35,631 nt of DNA, taken from the NCBI RefSeq assembly GCF_020804225.1, contig NZ_WJBI01000010.1, positions 113,441 to 149,071 on the forward strand. Direction: 5' to 3'. Shown one piece after another: positions 25,837 to 34,006 of the stretch. The translations under genes were made by a program, and so were the position numbers. Every line of letters begins with the position of its first letter. Position 1 is the first letter of the stretch. The notes beneath the pieces were generated by a model that searched no databases, was not told the origin of the DNA, and worked only from the letters and a program-made list of their open reading frames with translations. This DNA is from Methanosarcina sp. DH2 (GTDB taxonomy: Archaea > Halobacteriota > Methanosarcinia > Methanosarcinales > Methanosarcinaceae).

Positions 25837-27647
25837 GAATTATCATGTTCCCATCCACTACCATTATTTAACCAAGCAGAGCCTTCCTTAACGAGATCAA
25901 CCAATCCATCACCATTGATGTCAGCGAGAAGTATTCCTTGATCAAACCCAGTATCTACAAAGTAAGTAGGAGGGTTCCATGAATTATCCTGTCTCCAACC
26001 CGCGCCGGTATTGATATAGGCATCATATTGTTCTGTTCCGACATATCTGTAGCCCTTAATTATGTCAACTAATCCATCTCCGTTAACATCTGCAATTCTT
26101 ACACCTTGGTCACTTGAATAACCAAAATATAGAGGAGGTGCCCACGAGTTGTTTTGTTCCCAACCGGTGCCGTTATTCAACCAAGCAGAGGAAATATCAA
26201 TACTGTGTTGGATAATATCAACCAATCCATCACCATTAACATCTGCAAGGCGTGCGCCTGCATCTTCAGTATAATCTCTGAAACATGTTGGTGTTGCCCA
26301 GGAACTATTCAGTTCCCAGCTATCTCCGGTATTTATCCAGGTCGAACATCTAACTCGATTAAGATCATCTACATAACCCTCAAGAATATCTTCCAATCCG
26401 TCGCCATTAACATCTACAAACCGTATTCCCTTGTCTCTTCCGCTCGTGGAAACTGATGTACTCCATAAACTGCTTTCTTGCCACCCTCCGGTAAGAGAGT
26501 TATATTCAAAAATAGTGGGCGGGAACTCCGTGCTGTTTAGCCCTGTCTTTGTAATAGATTTTAGATATGATTTTGACTGTTGTGATTCATACTCAAGATT
26601 GTATTTCCAAAGAACAGTTTCATCGTTACGAACAGTAATGCTGGATATTAAGCTTTTTTCGCTAATTTTGTTACCATATTCATAGCCAGTGAAAGAGCGT
26701 GGTTTTTCCGTAAACTCAAAATTAATAACTGCATGGTTATCGTTATAGGTTATGCTGTCAAGATATGTGCTTCCTATTTCTCCACTTGCCGGGTTTTCAA
26801 AATATGTGTATCTAATCTGATTACCATTGATATCCTCTATCAGATCGAGCCACCATTTACTGACATAATTTCTTGATTCAATGGAATTTCTTTGTTCAGA
26901 ATCACTATTATAACCAAAACGATATTTAGTTCCGTCCGGCATTTTAAGGATCCAGTAATCCCCAAAAGAATTGCTACCAGTTGTACTTTTTTCTATTTTC
27001 ATAAAACTTTCAATTTCGCTGTGATATGAGTTGTCACCCTCCACATAAACGAGTTTGTATGTTGAGCCATCCAAAATAAGAATAAATCTATCATCACTGA
27101 TGTTTTCAGGAGTATATCTGGTATCCCTAATGATGCAGTTCTCATTCAATGACCAACCCATCCCCAGTGAACCGTATGTTCCTCTTGAGCCCATAAAACT
27201 AGAATAGGTAAGAGAAACCTTTGGGCCTAAGCCAGTTCTTCCTCTTAAAGTTTCAATTGGATAAGAATATACGAAAGAACCAGTAAACAAACTTGTGTCA
27301 AAGTAATCGTTTTCATTCTCCAAGGTGGGATTGAGATATGCTTTTGCATTCCCTAAAGGTTCGATATCGTCTTCAGAAACTGCGCTTTCAGGTACCACAG
27401 TATCTGTAGGGATATTTTCAGAATTATCGTCCACGCTTTCGCTGTCAATAACAGAAACTATTTCGCTCGTTTTTTCCTCATCTATTATGTTTTCATTATT
27501 TTCTTCATATGAATCAGAATCCGCTTGTAAGCTCTCAGAACTTCCATCCGGACTTGTTTCTACGTTTTCAAGACAATATGCATTCGGTGTAAGCAATATG
27601 ATTAGCATCAAAATAGAAATCAGTCTTTTATTATATATTGGAGACAT
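25794..27647 (-). CDS. Rhs/Tc-toxin-like protein, N-terminal fragment (signal peptide, SpvB-like domain, VCBS repeats)
   Basis: About 617 residues from ATG 27647, preceded by GGTGG at about 27662-27666; a TTG at 27668 is in frame but lies before that site. The signal peptide (SPIYNKRLISILMLIILLTPNAYC) implies export. A Ser/Glu/Asp-rich linker (about 26-95) follows. Then comes an SpvB/TcB-like domain (about 100-400) with FTGSFVYSYPIETLRGRTGLGPKVSLTYSS, read across its first strands. Four VCBS/FG-GAP repeats (ADVNGDGLVDI type, each with DNSW) lie at about 405-617. It ends prematurely at TAG 25794-25796, while the next repeat continues in the -1 frame as the C-terminal fragment. Repaired, the two parts make a single protein of about 2,215 residues. 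Confidence 0.88.
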   Translation of the reverse strand: MSPIYNKRLISILMLIILLTPNAYCLENVETSPDGSSESLQADSDSYEENNENIIDEEKTSEIVSVIDSESVDDNSENIPTDTVVPESAVSEDDIEPLGNAKAYLNPTLENENDYFDTSLFTGSFVYSYPIETLRGRTGLGPKVSLTYSSFMGSRGTYGSLGMGWSLNENCIIRDTRYTPENISDDRFILILDGSTYKLVYVEGDNSYHSEIESFMKIEKSTTGSNSFGDYWILKMPDGTKYRFGYNSDSEQRNSIESRNYVSKWWLDLIEDINGNQIRYTYFENPASGEIGSTYLDSITYNDNHAVINFEFTEKPRSFTGYEYGNKISEKSLISSITVRNDETVLWKYNLEYESQQSKSYLKSITKTGLNSTEFPPTIFEYNSLTGGWQESSLWSTSVSTSGRDKGIRFVDVNGDGLEDILEGYVDDLNRVRCSTWINTGDSWELNSSWATPTCFRDYTEDAGARLADVNGDGLVDIIQHSIDISSAWLNNGTGWEQNNSWAPPLYFGYSSDQGVRIADVNGDGLVDIIKGYRYVGTEQYDAYINTGAGWRQDNSWNPPTYFVDTGFDQGILLADINGDGLVDLVKEGSAWLNNGSGWEHDNSWGSPVSLNSLNTV

Positions 27648-28347
27648 TTTTATAATAGTGACCACCAATTAATTCATTTATATATCTGGAGTTATTGTAC
27701 AAATTTTATATAGTATATTGTATAGTTTTGAAATTTTTAACGATATTTGATTATTTTAAAAAATATATTACTATTAAAAAAGGCATACATATATAAAAAA
27801 TTAAGGTCTATAAAGAAACACTGTTAAAATAAATTAAGTATGTTGATCCTGCATTTTCCTTCCTTTTGATTGTAAAAGGATAAATCACACTATATCTCGC
27901 ATTTAAAAAGCTATATAAATGAATTTTTGTTCATTTGTATTCGGTTAAGGATCTTGAGCTGCGGATCTCGATTTCGACGGAAAAACTCAAACCCAAATGT
28001 TTAGTGTTTAAATTGAAATCGATATCAGATTCCAGTTTTGCATTTGATGAATAATTTAACAAATTTTATGAAAATCAATGCAAGTGATAATGATTTTTCC
28101 TTAACCGATGACCAATGAATTTTTGTTATAAGTCGTAAAAATATTTTTTAATAAGTAAGATGCTTTTGAAGAGAAGGACAGACTTGCAGGTGTAATGTAG
28201 AGATTTTGAGTGACTGGTACCTTCACAGACGAGAAGATTGTTCAAAATGTTTTGCAGAGGCTGGAAGAGTCATTTATACTGGACTAATTAGATTCTTACC
28301 GGGATTCTGAAGTAAAACTAGTGCATCGATTCCATATATCCTCAATA

Positions 28348-28404
28348 AACCACGGATAAACACAGATGATTTCAACTCGTGCTTATCCGTGTCCATCTGT
28401 GGTT
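28348..28404. repeat. 57-bp palindromic repeat (hairpin)
   Basis: AACCACGGATAAACACAGAT pairs imperfectly with the right arm (TTATCCGTGTCCATCTGTGGTT, 28383-28404). It resembles the CCACAGATG/CACGGAT palindromes scattered through many bacterial and archaeal genomes. It is non-coding. Confidence 0.7.
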
Positions 28405-28461
28405 CTTTTATGGAAAACCCATTGACCTGTGTTAATTTTAAAGTCCAATTTTATTCCCATA

Positions 28462-28623
28462 ATTTGGAATCGAAGCACTAGGGAATACTACAAAAATTAC
28501 TGACATCACAAGACATGACCACTTCGCAAAAGGCATTAACATAGAAGAGCAATTCAGAGACAACATCATACAGGAAAAGCAAATAAAAGAGAAAACAAAA
28601 AATAAGAAATTATCACTAGAATA
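28462..28623 (+). pseudogene. Possible 3' remnant of an unknown gene
   Basis: A plus frame reads GIEALGNTTKITDITRHDHF, then about 34 more residues rich in Lys, Gln and Glu, ending at TAG. It follows a TAA with no start codon. The composition is protein-like. The flanking palindrome and MITE suggest the rest was lost by rearrangement. The family is unknown to me. Confidence 0.35.
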
Positions 28624-28685
28624 GAGCAAAAGATATTGAAAATTTGAAAAATAATTTTACAGTGGTTTAGTCGAAGATTATAAAG

Positions 28686-28815
28686 GAGCTCATCCCAAAA
28701 CCGATTTTATTTTCACATCAACAAGAATTTCAGAATTATTTTCCTAATCAGAAGATCGATTGATTATTCCAGATTCGAGATTTAGGGACTTAATCCTGAG
28801 TTTTGGGATCAGCTC
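28686..28815. mobile_element. MITE-like element, copy 2 (130 bp)
   Basis: Ends GAGCTCATCCCAAAAC (left) and GTTTTGGGATCAGCTC (with one mismatch) form a terminal inverted repeat of about 16 bp. The interior shares scattered words with the copy at 20473-20600 (ATTATTTTC, GATCGATT, ATTCGAGA). It encodes no protein and would need a transposase from elsewhere. Confidence 0.72.
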
Positions 28816-29309
28816 AAGAAGAAATAAACAAATGGGTAAGAATGAGTTAAAATTTTAGTGTCAGGGTGCAATTCGAACGCACGAATTCATATTTTTTCAT
28901 TATGTTAAAAAAATATTTTTTTCAACAATAAATATATTACCTTTTAACCTAAAATAACGAAATATAAATACTTAATGGATTTGTGAGATAAATAGCCGCT
29001 TTTGAAAAGATTATGCCTCCCTTGAAAGCGATAAAATCCCAAAATGAGGAAAAACAGTAATGGTTGATCCTGAAGTAGAACGAGGATACCGATGAAATAA
29101 ATTACAGACTCATTAATATCTTTTCTGGTTATACGAAATAATCGTTCATTATTAAAGAAAGCGCTGGAAAAATTTTACATATATTAAATATCATCCCCCA
29201 CCTTATAAAATTAATTTATTAAATATTAATTGTTATATACCACCGGACCAATAATTAAACGGATAATGCTACCAAAGTGTTATCAAAATATTAATGTGAG
29301 GGGAGAATT
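28816..29309. other. Spacer upstream of the propeller protein gene
   Basis: AT-rich, with no convincing frame apart from the tRNA-like fragment. The right end carries the GGGGAG ribosome site (about 29300-29305) for GTG 29310. Confidence 0.4.
28858..28888 (-). other. tRNA 3'-end-like fragment (T-arm)
   Basis: The minus strand reads GTGCG-TTCGAAT-TGCAC, a five-pair stem with a canonical seven-base T-loop (28866-28882), then CCTGACA as a possible acceptor strand. No matching rest of a tRNA is next to it. It could be a scar from integration at a tRNA gene, or chance. Confidence 0.3.
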
Positions 29310-30581
29310 GTGAAAATCAAGGGTTTTTTGTTTATTTATTGTTTTTTAGCCCTGCTTTTGATTGTAGGGAGTACATCATCAGCTGGTGCGATACCAGCAG
29401 AGCAGTGGAACAGAACTTTCGGAAACATAGAATTTGACTGTGGATATTCTGCATGGCAGACTCAGGATGGAGGATATGTAGTGGCAGGAGAAACCATGGT
29501 TAATTACGATGAAGCTAATGCTGATGCCCTCTTGATGAAACTGGACTCAAACGGAACTGAAGAATGGAACAGGACTTTTGGAGGCTTGGCATATGATTGT
29601 GCATACTCCGTCCAGGAAGCTGAAGACGGAGGCTATGTACTTGCAGGTTATCTTGAAGAGGGAGAAAAAATCGAAGAAAGAGACTCTGACGCCTGGTTGA
29701 TCAAAACTGATTCTAACGGAACTGAAGAATGGAATAAAACATTTGGCGGTGAAAAAACAGACCGTGCATATTCTATCCAGAATACCGGAGACGGAGGATA
29801 CTTACTAGCAGGATATACAGAATCTTTCGGGGCAGGAGCATCTGATGCCTGGCTAATTAAAACTGACTCTAACGGAACCGAAGAATGGAATAAAACCTTC
29901 GGAGGAGTAAATGAGGACTATGCATCCTCTGTCAATCAGAGCAAAGATGGAGGATACGTAATAGCAGGATACACCAATTCTTCAGCCGGGAAAGATGAAG
30001 CATGGTTAATAAAAATTGACTCCAACGGAACCGAACAGTGGAATCAGACTTTTGGTGGGGAAGGTTATGATTATGCATACTCCGTCCAGGGACTCGATGA
30101 CGGAGGATACATACTGGCAGGAACTACAGAATCTTTCGGGGCTGGCGGAACTGATGGCTGGCTGATAAAAACTGACTCCAACGGAACCGAAGAATGGAAT
30201 AAAACCTTTGGCGGCACCTATGAAGACTATTTCTATTCAATTCAGAAAACCGCAGATGGAAGTTTTTTGCTTGCCGGCAGCACCCAGCCGAGCAGCAATT
30301 ATGACAATATCCAAGCCTGGCTAATTAAAACGGATTCTGACGGGAACAGAACGTTGAATATGAGTTTTGGCGGAGAAGATAATGACGCCATAATGTTTGC
30401 TCAGGAAACTCTTGATGGAGGACATATACTGGTAGGACGTACCTCCTCATATGGCACGGTTTCTGACATCTGGCTTATCAAAGTTGGCTCTGAGAAAGAT
30501 ATGATGGCCGAGATTGATAATAACATTACAACGGAGCTTGAAAATCTCACATCTGAGTTTGAAGATCTGATGTATGCATAA
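29310..30581 (+). CDS. Secreted seven-repeat (propeller-like) surface protein
   Basis: 423 residues from GTG 29310, set by GGGGAG just upstream. A signal peptide (KGFLFIYCFLALLLIVGSTSSAGA, about 4-27) is followed by seven repeats of about 50-58 residues. Each repeat runs: D-Y-A-Y-S-V-Q, DGGYVLAGYTES, DAWLIKTDSNGTEEWNKTFGG. The number and length fit a seven-bladed beta-propeller. The sixth and seventh repeats are more diverged. Nearly every repeat carries an NGT sequon at the same place, so the exported protein may be regularly glycosylated. A short acidic helix ends the protein; there is no membrane anchor or PGF-type sorting signal. The function is unknown, with a binding or surface role likely. 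It is monocistronic and followed by a strong terminator. Confidence 0.85.
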   Translation: MKIKGFLFIYCFLALLLIVGSTSSAGAIPAEQWNRTFGNIEFDCGYSAWQTQDGGYVVAGETMVNYDEANADALLMKLDSNGTEEWNRTFGGLAYDCAYSVQEAEDGGYVLAGYLEEGEKIEERDSDAWLIKTDSNGTEEWNKTFGGEKTDRAYSIQNTGDGGYLLAGYTESFGAGASDAWLIKTDSNGTEEWNKTFGGVNEDYASSVNQSKDGGYVIAGYTNSSAGKDEAWLIKIDSNGTEQWNQTFGGEGYDYAYSVQGLDDGGYILAGTTESFGAGGTDGWLIKTDSNGTEEWNKTFGGTYEDYFYSIQKTADGSFLLAGSTQPSSNYDNIQAWLIKTDSDGNRTLNMSFGGEDNDAIMFAQETLDGGHILVGRTSSYGTVSDIWLIKVGSEKDMMAEIDNNITTELENLTSEFEDLMYA

Positions 30582-30707
30582 GTACTATAAGTATTCTGGA
30601 ATTGTAAAGAGTAGTACTGAAACTACCCTTAACGTACACTGGAAAAATAATTCTACTTAAAAAAGGAATGTAAAATCATTAAAAAAATTATTAAATTAAA
30701 GTAAACT

Positions 30708-30738
30708 GCCATGGGGCCAAAAACCCCGTGGCTTTTTT
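30708..30738 (+). terminator. Hairpin plus T-tract terminator
   Basis: GCCATGGGG pairs with CCCCGTGGC (9 bp, one G-T pair) around a short A-rich loop, followed by TTTTTT. It lies 127 bp after the propeller gene. Confidence 0.8.
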
Positions 30739-30744
30739 ATCTTA

Positions 30745-30811
30745 TTCTTCCTTTCCTCCTTCCCCTGGACTCGGGTATAAGTTTTTAAAGCCTTAGTCAT
30801 AGCGAGGCCGC
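30745..30811. repeat. Direct repeat block, copy 1 (see 31673-31738)
   Basis: It shares TTCTTCCTTTCCTCCTT and TAAGTTTTTAAAGCCTTAG with the block 930 bp further on, about 80% alike by eye. On the minus strand it reads as a TATA-like TTTAAAAACTTA followed by AAGGAGGAAAGG, like a promoter plus ribosome site. Confidence 0.65.
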
Positions 30812-31092
30812 CGCAATAGATCAATGATTGGACACTAAGGATTCTATGCTGGTCGTCTATCCATAAGGAAAAAGAATTACTATTAATTTCTTTTTTGTTA
30901 ATTCAGCCATAAAATGTCACTAAGATGAGTTATAAATTGTTACTAAAATAACGAAATACCTTAATTTTTAACATGATTGTATAGAAACATGTTAACATTT
31001 AAATAGTAGATGATCATTGATATTAATGCTAACAAAAGTTAGGCTTCCTTCAGAGAGCTTTAACAGGCATCTATTTTCCTGCAAAAAAGAAG
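30812..31092. other. Spacer, no gene seen
   Basis: AT-rich, with no supported frame. A stretch near 30950-31025 (multiple TTAA and AACATG words) may hold the promoter of the DUF2795-like region. Confidence 0.35.
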
Positions 31093-31210
31093 ATGCTGTT
31101 AAGCGCGAAGGGTGAGAATGCTATGGACGACATTCTGCGGAATATAAATAATCCCGGAAAAGGAGTATACAAACGCTGCAGATGTCGCCAGGGAACTTAA
31201 AGGAGAATAA
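31093..31210 (+). pseudogene. Decayed DUF2795-like gene copy
   Basis: One frame gives LLSAKGENAMDDILRNI (31096-31146). After a frame change at 31147-31154 another frame gives PEKEYTNAADVARELKGE and TAA at 31208-31210. Together these match the intact neighbour at 31233-31466 in order (A-x-G-A-x-x-D-I-L-R, then L/I-P-D/E-x-x-Y, then V-A-x-E-L). It has therefore lost its start region and reading frame. The intact gene begins 22 bp after it ends. Confidence 0.7.
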
Positions 31211-31232
31211 ACAAAAGTAAAAGGGGAATATC

Positions 31233-31466
31233 ATGGAAACTGAGAGTAAAAGCGGATTTATTACAGAACTTCCGATGGAAACTCAGGAGATATTAAAAAA
31301 TATAGCTTATCCTGTAAAAAGGAACGACATTATTGGGCAAGCAAGAAAGAGTGGAGCAATCCCGGACATACTGCGGGAACTTGGCATGCTTCCGGACAGG
31401 CAATACAATAGTGTTGAGAATGTCGCCGAGGAACTTCATATAATTTACATGGGGATCCCCGCCTAA
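31233..31466 (+). CDS. DUF2795-like small protein
   Basis: 77 residues from ATG 31233, with AAAGGGGAA upstream as ribosome site. The centre reads YPVKRNDIIGQARKSGAIPDILRELGMLPDRQYNSV, read across the domain. It fits the helical DUF2795 pattern: a Y-P start, A-x-x-x-G-A turn, L-P-D-x-x-Y, then a V-A-E-E-L helix. The domain has no assigned function; it is small and may bind another protein or nucleic acid. It sits right after a frameshifted copy of itself, so the pair arose by tandem duplication with loss of one copy. The family call rests on recalled patterns. Confidence 0.65.
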   Translation: METESKSGFITELPMETQEILKNIAYPVKRNDIIGQARKSGAIPDILRELGMLPDRQYNSVENVAEELHIIYMGIPA

Positions 31467-31511
31467 AAAGCGTAACTTACTTTTTTCATTTTTTAGTAAT
31501 CGATGATCAAT

Positions 31512-31622
31512 TCAATCCTTTTCTATTTCTTTTTTAAACTTACCCTGTGGAAGCTGGAAACGGATTCTTTTCATTCCGAGCCGGTCAAGAAGAAGCTCGA
31601 AAACCTTCCGCTCTTTGTCCAA
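31512..31622 (-). CDS. Possible tiny protein (36 aa) behind a repeated promoter-like block
   Basis: The minus frame from TTG 31622 to TGA 31512 gives a plausible small protein ending RLGMKRIRFQLPQGKFKKE and six more residues. The frame is open back to a TAA at 31689-31691. Upstream lies the promoter-like direct repeat block with AAAGGAGG, but the block is too far from the TTG to serve as its ribosome site. It could be the 3' part of a decayed gene. The opposite-strand frame 31503-31709 looks less protein-like. Confidence 0.25.
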   Translation of the reverse strand: MDKERKVFELLLDRLGMKRIRFQLPQGKFKKEIEKD

Positions 31623-31672
31623 TTTATCCCTTTTCGTCTCTTCTCTTCTCTTTTCCCAACCACTACCTCCTT

Positions 31673-31738
31673 TTCTTCCTTTCCTCCTTTACCGGAACCT
31701 CGGCTTTAAGTTTTTAAAGCCTTAGACATAACAAGCCG
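31673..31738. repeat. Direct repeat block, copy 2 (see 30745-30811)
   Basis: Second copy of the block containing TAAGTTTTTAAAGCCTTAG. On the minus strand it reads as a TATA-like box followed by an AAAGGAGG ribosome-site word. Confidence 0.65.
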
Positions 31739-31985
31739 CTACTGTGGATCATTAAGTTAAAGATTTCTTGCCCAGTCATTTGCCACCAGGATTCCAAATG
31801 GAGTGAAAGCGAAAAACACTTCTCACCCATCAAGCGAAGTTTTAAAAATACCCACGACTCATATTTATCGCAGCTTGCAGATGTAATAAAGCTCTTTTCC
31901 GGGCAGTATTTTCGGATCAAGCGGCCTGCTCATTCAATTTATCAGGGGAAGAGCGAGAAAATAAGTTTGTGACAGGGGATTTAAT

Positions 31986-32405
31986 ATGACGTCAAAATTG
32001 ATGGACTACTTTAACAAGCAACCGAGAATTGGGGTTCTCAGCACATCGAGTAAAGACGGAAAGGTAGATTCGGCTGTTTACGGTTCACCTCAGATGACCG
32101 ATGAAAAGACCGTTGTAATAGCAACGGGTAACAACCGTACTTTTTCAAATATCCAGGAGAACCCTTATGCGATGTTCCTGATAATGGAGCCAGGAACAGA
32201 TATTATGAGCTGGAAAGGGATCAGGGTTTATCTGAAAATGAAGGAATCTGCAACTTCCGGCGAGATGCTTGATATGATTAAAAGCCAGATCTCAAAAATA
32301 GCTGGCGAGGAAGCGGGAAAGATGATATATGCAACTGTCACTTTCGAGATTATTGAGCTGAGGCCTCTTGTTGATATGGGACAGGGCTGGGAGAAATCGA
32401 TCTGA
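31986..32405 (+). CDS. Pyridoxamine 5'-phosphate oxidase-like flavin-binding protein, paralogue A
   Basis: 139 residues from ATG 31986. It has a split-barrel fold pattern: KQPRIGVLSTSSKDGKVDSAVYGSP (first strands and turn), DEKTVVIATGNNRTFSNIQENPYAMFLIM (nucleotide/FMN-contact strands), then KGIRVYLKMKESATSGEM. The end, VTFEIIELRPLVDMGQGWEKSI, is shared exactly with the paralogue at 33495-33905. Members bind FMN or F420 or heme, and many small archaeal ones have unknown substrates. The two copies are about 80% identical and their upstream 80 bp are also alike. They flank a GNAT gene on the opposite strand. The C-terminal 20 residues are perfectly conserved, which suggests recent duplication or gene conversion. 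Confidence 0.82.
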   Translation: MTSKLMDYFNKQPRIGVLSTSSKDGKVDSAVYGSPQMTDEKTVVIATGNNRTFSNIQENPYAMFLIMEPGTDIMSWKGIRVYLKMKESATSGEMLDMIKSQISKIAGEEAGKMIYATVTFEIIELRPLVDMGQGWEKSI

Positions 32406-32454
32406 ATTTTCGGAAGTTATAGAGATAAAAATAACAAATCAAAATCAAAGTTGT

Positions 32455-32494
32455 GGTGACGCGCCCGGCTGCAAGTAGCGGGTATCGCGCCACC
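32455..32494. terminator. GC-rich hairpin between convergent genes
   Basis: GGTGACGCG pairs with CGCGCCACC (one mismatch), with an inner CCCG/CGGG stem. It lies between the stop of the flavin-binding protein and the stop of the converging GNAT gene, so it may end transcription from both sides. It is much richer in GC than its surroundings. Confidence 0.5.
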
Positions 32495-32520
32495 GCTCCG
32501 GTTGTAGTGGCTGTTAAAAA

Positions 32521-33021
32521 TCAAGAATTTTTATATCCGATATTTTTCTTTTTTCCAATCACTATCTTTTCCAAATATACAAGTTCAACTTTGCTGCCCA
32601 GCGGCTCCCGCCGGAACTCCTGATACCCCAGTTTATGATAGAGGTGAAGATTTCTGATGCTATTCGATCCGGTGAAAAGTTCAAATCGAGCTACATCCCG
32701 ATACATGAGTTCAACCTCTGTCATCAAACGAGTGCCTATCCCCAGATTCTGCCATTTAGGATGTACAATCAGCCTGCCTATATGACAAGTATTTTCTATT
32801 ATGTGAGATCGTAAAGATCCTATAATCGAGTGCTCGCTAACGGCTTTGAGGAACACACTGGTACTGAACTCATCTCTGATCTCTTCGACAGTTTGAAGCA
32901 GAGGGAGGATGGACCAGTCATCATAGATCTGAGCTTCACTCTGGTATGCCAGTTTCTGGAGAGCTAAGATTTCAATCGCATCTTCAAGGCTGGCCCGAAA
33001 AATATCTACCTGTTCTGCCAT
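32521..33021 (-). CDS. GNAT-family N-acetyltransferase
   Basis: 166 residues from ATG 33021, chosen because AGGA lies 7 bases upstream; ATG 33030 and TTG 33042 are also in frame. It transfers an acetyl group from acetyl-CoA to an amine; the substrate is not evident. Motif A reads HIGRLIVHPKWQNLGIGTRLM, with the Q-x-x-G-x-G pyrophosphate-binding loop (about residues 93-113). Motif B reads RFELFTGSNSIRNLHLYHKLGYQEFRRE, with the Tyr of the LYHKLGY helix as the usual general acid. Length is normal. It lies between two copies of a flavin-binding protein, on the opposite strand. Confidence 0.9.
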   Translation of the reverse strand: MAEQVDIFRASLEDAIEILALQKLAYQSEAQIYDDWSILPLLQTVEEIRDEFSTSVFLKAVSEHSIIGSLRSHIIENTCHIGRLIVHPKWQNLGIGTRLMTEVELMYRDVARFELFTGSNSIRNLHLYHKLGYQEFRREPLGSKVELVYLEKIVIGKKKNIGYKNS

Positions 33022-33494
33022 ATCTCTCATTCCTAACTTCAAAAGTTAACAAGTTAGTGCAGATTTCAATAGAGTATAGACTTGAGAATGGTACGCTGAG
33101 AAACCTGCAAGCTACTTTTTGCCCGAAAAGACTCGTTTTGTATTCAATACCTTTCATTCTTACTCCTGTAACATTTGCTTTTAACAACTGAAACCACGAT
33201 AAACATAAAAGAAATATATTCTTTTCTTCCATATATGTAAATTTGTTTCGATTGAATACCTTTAGCTTATTCTTCATGGATTTTGGACATATTTTCATCC
33301 ATAGAGTCTCGAAGGTCTCTCGAGTATACAGATTATCAGAGTAAAAAGTTTTAAGCATACTTAAGACGATTATTATTGCAGCCTGAAGATTAATTATAGT
33401 TCTTTTCATGACAGTATTTTGTGACCAAGCAGCTTCGCAAACTCAACTCTTAAAGGAAAGAGCGCTAAAACAGGCTATTAGAAGAGGTTTAGAT
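33022..33494. other. Spacer between the GNAT gene and the second flavin-binding paralogue
   Basis: It contains a long minus frame (32984-33409) without a ribosome site or family resemblance, which I take as spurious. The right end (from 33412) repeats the upstream DNA of the first paralogue, including a CAGTATTTT word and a GGAAAGAGCGC / GGAAGAGCGA word. Confidence 0.5.
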
Positions 33495-33905
33495 ATGACG
33501 TCAAAACTGATGGACTACTTTAACAAGCAACCGAGAATTGGGATTCTCAGCACAGCGAGTAAAGATGGAAAGGTAGATTCAGCTATTTTCGGCTCACCCA
33601 ATATGATCGATGAAAAAACAGTCGTAGTTGCAACAGGGAAGAACCGCACGTTTGCAAACCTTCAGGAAAACCCTTACGCGATATACCTGATAATGGAACC
33701 AGATCCGGAATGGAAAGGGATCAGGGTTTATATGAAGATGAAGGAATCTGCAACTTCCGGGGAAATGCTTGATACGATTAAAAGCCAGATCACAAAAATG
33801 GCCGGAGAGGATTTTGCGCAGATGATGAATGCAACGGTTACCTTTGAGATTATTGAGCTGAGGCCTCTCGTTGATATGGGACAGGGCTGGGAGAAATCGA
33901 TCTGA
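33495..33905 (+). CDS. Pyridoxamine 5'-phosphate oxidase-like flavin-binding protein, paralogue B
   Basis: 136 residues from ATG 33495, preceded by GAGGTTT; the longer frame from 33408 adds an N-terminus that the paralogue lacks. It has the same fold pattern as the copy at 31986-32405: KQPRIGILSTASKDGKVDSA, DEKTVVVATGKNRTF, ENPYAIYLIMEP, then a conserved end. It differs by a 3-residue deletion after IMEP and by changes mostly at surface positions such as DFAQMMN for EAGKMIY. Both copies keep an intact frame, so both are probably used. No electron-transfer partner lies nearby. Confidence 0.82.
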   Translation: MTSKLMDYFNKQPRIGILSTASKDGKVDSAIFGSPNMIDEKTVVVATGKNRTFANLQENPYAIYLIMEPDPEWKGIRVYMKMKESATSGEMLDTIKSQITKMAGEDFAQMMNATVTFEIIELRPLVDMGQGWEKSI

Positions 33906-34006
33906 GTTTTCAGAAGTGATGTGAATCAAAATAAAAGATTAAAAAATCGGAATAAAAAGATCAAAAGAAAAAAAATAACCGGCTTAAATTTTAGAATGGG
34001 GATTAA

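Larger units (their letters stand above)
27669..28685. other. Spacer upstream of the Rhs gene, with repeat remnants
   Basis: Very AT-rich near the Rhs start (27700-27840), where TATA-like runs suggest its promoter. A 14-bp direct repeat AATGAATTTTTGTT occurs at 27918-27931 and 28114-28127. The 11-bp inverted pair TCGGTTAAGGA / TCCTTAACCGA occurs at 27941-27951 and 28098-28108. These look like traces of past insertion. A stretch near 28209-28310 reads as a short protein-like fragment (DWYLHRREDCSKCFAEAG) with no start. Confidence 0.45.

Noticed and set aside
32984..33409. 141-residue minus-strand frame upstream of the GNAT gene
   Set aside because: No ribosome site, no family resemblance, and its right end overlaps DNA duplicated from upstream of the flavin-binding paralogue.
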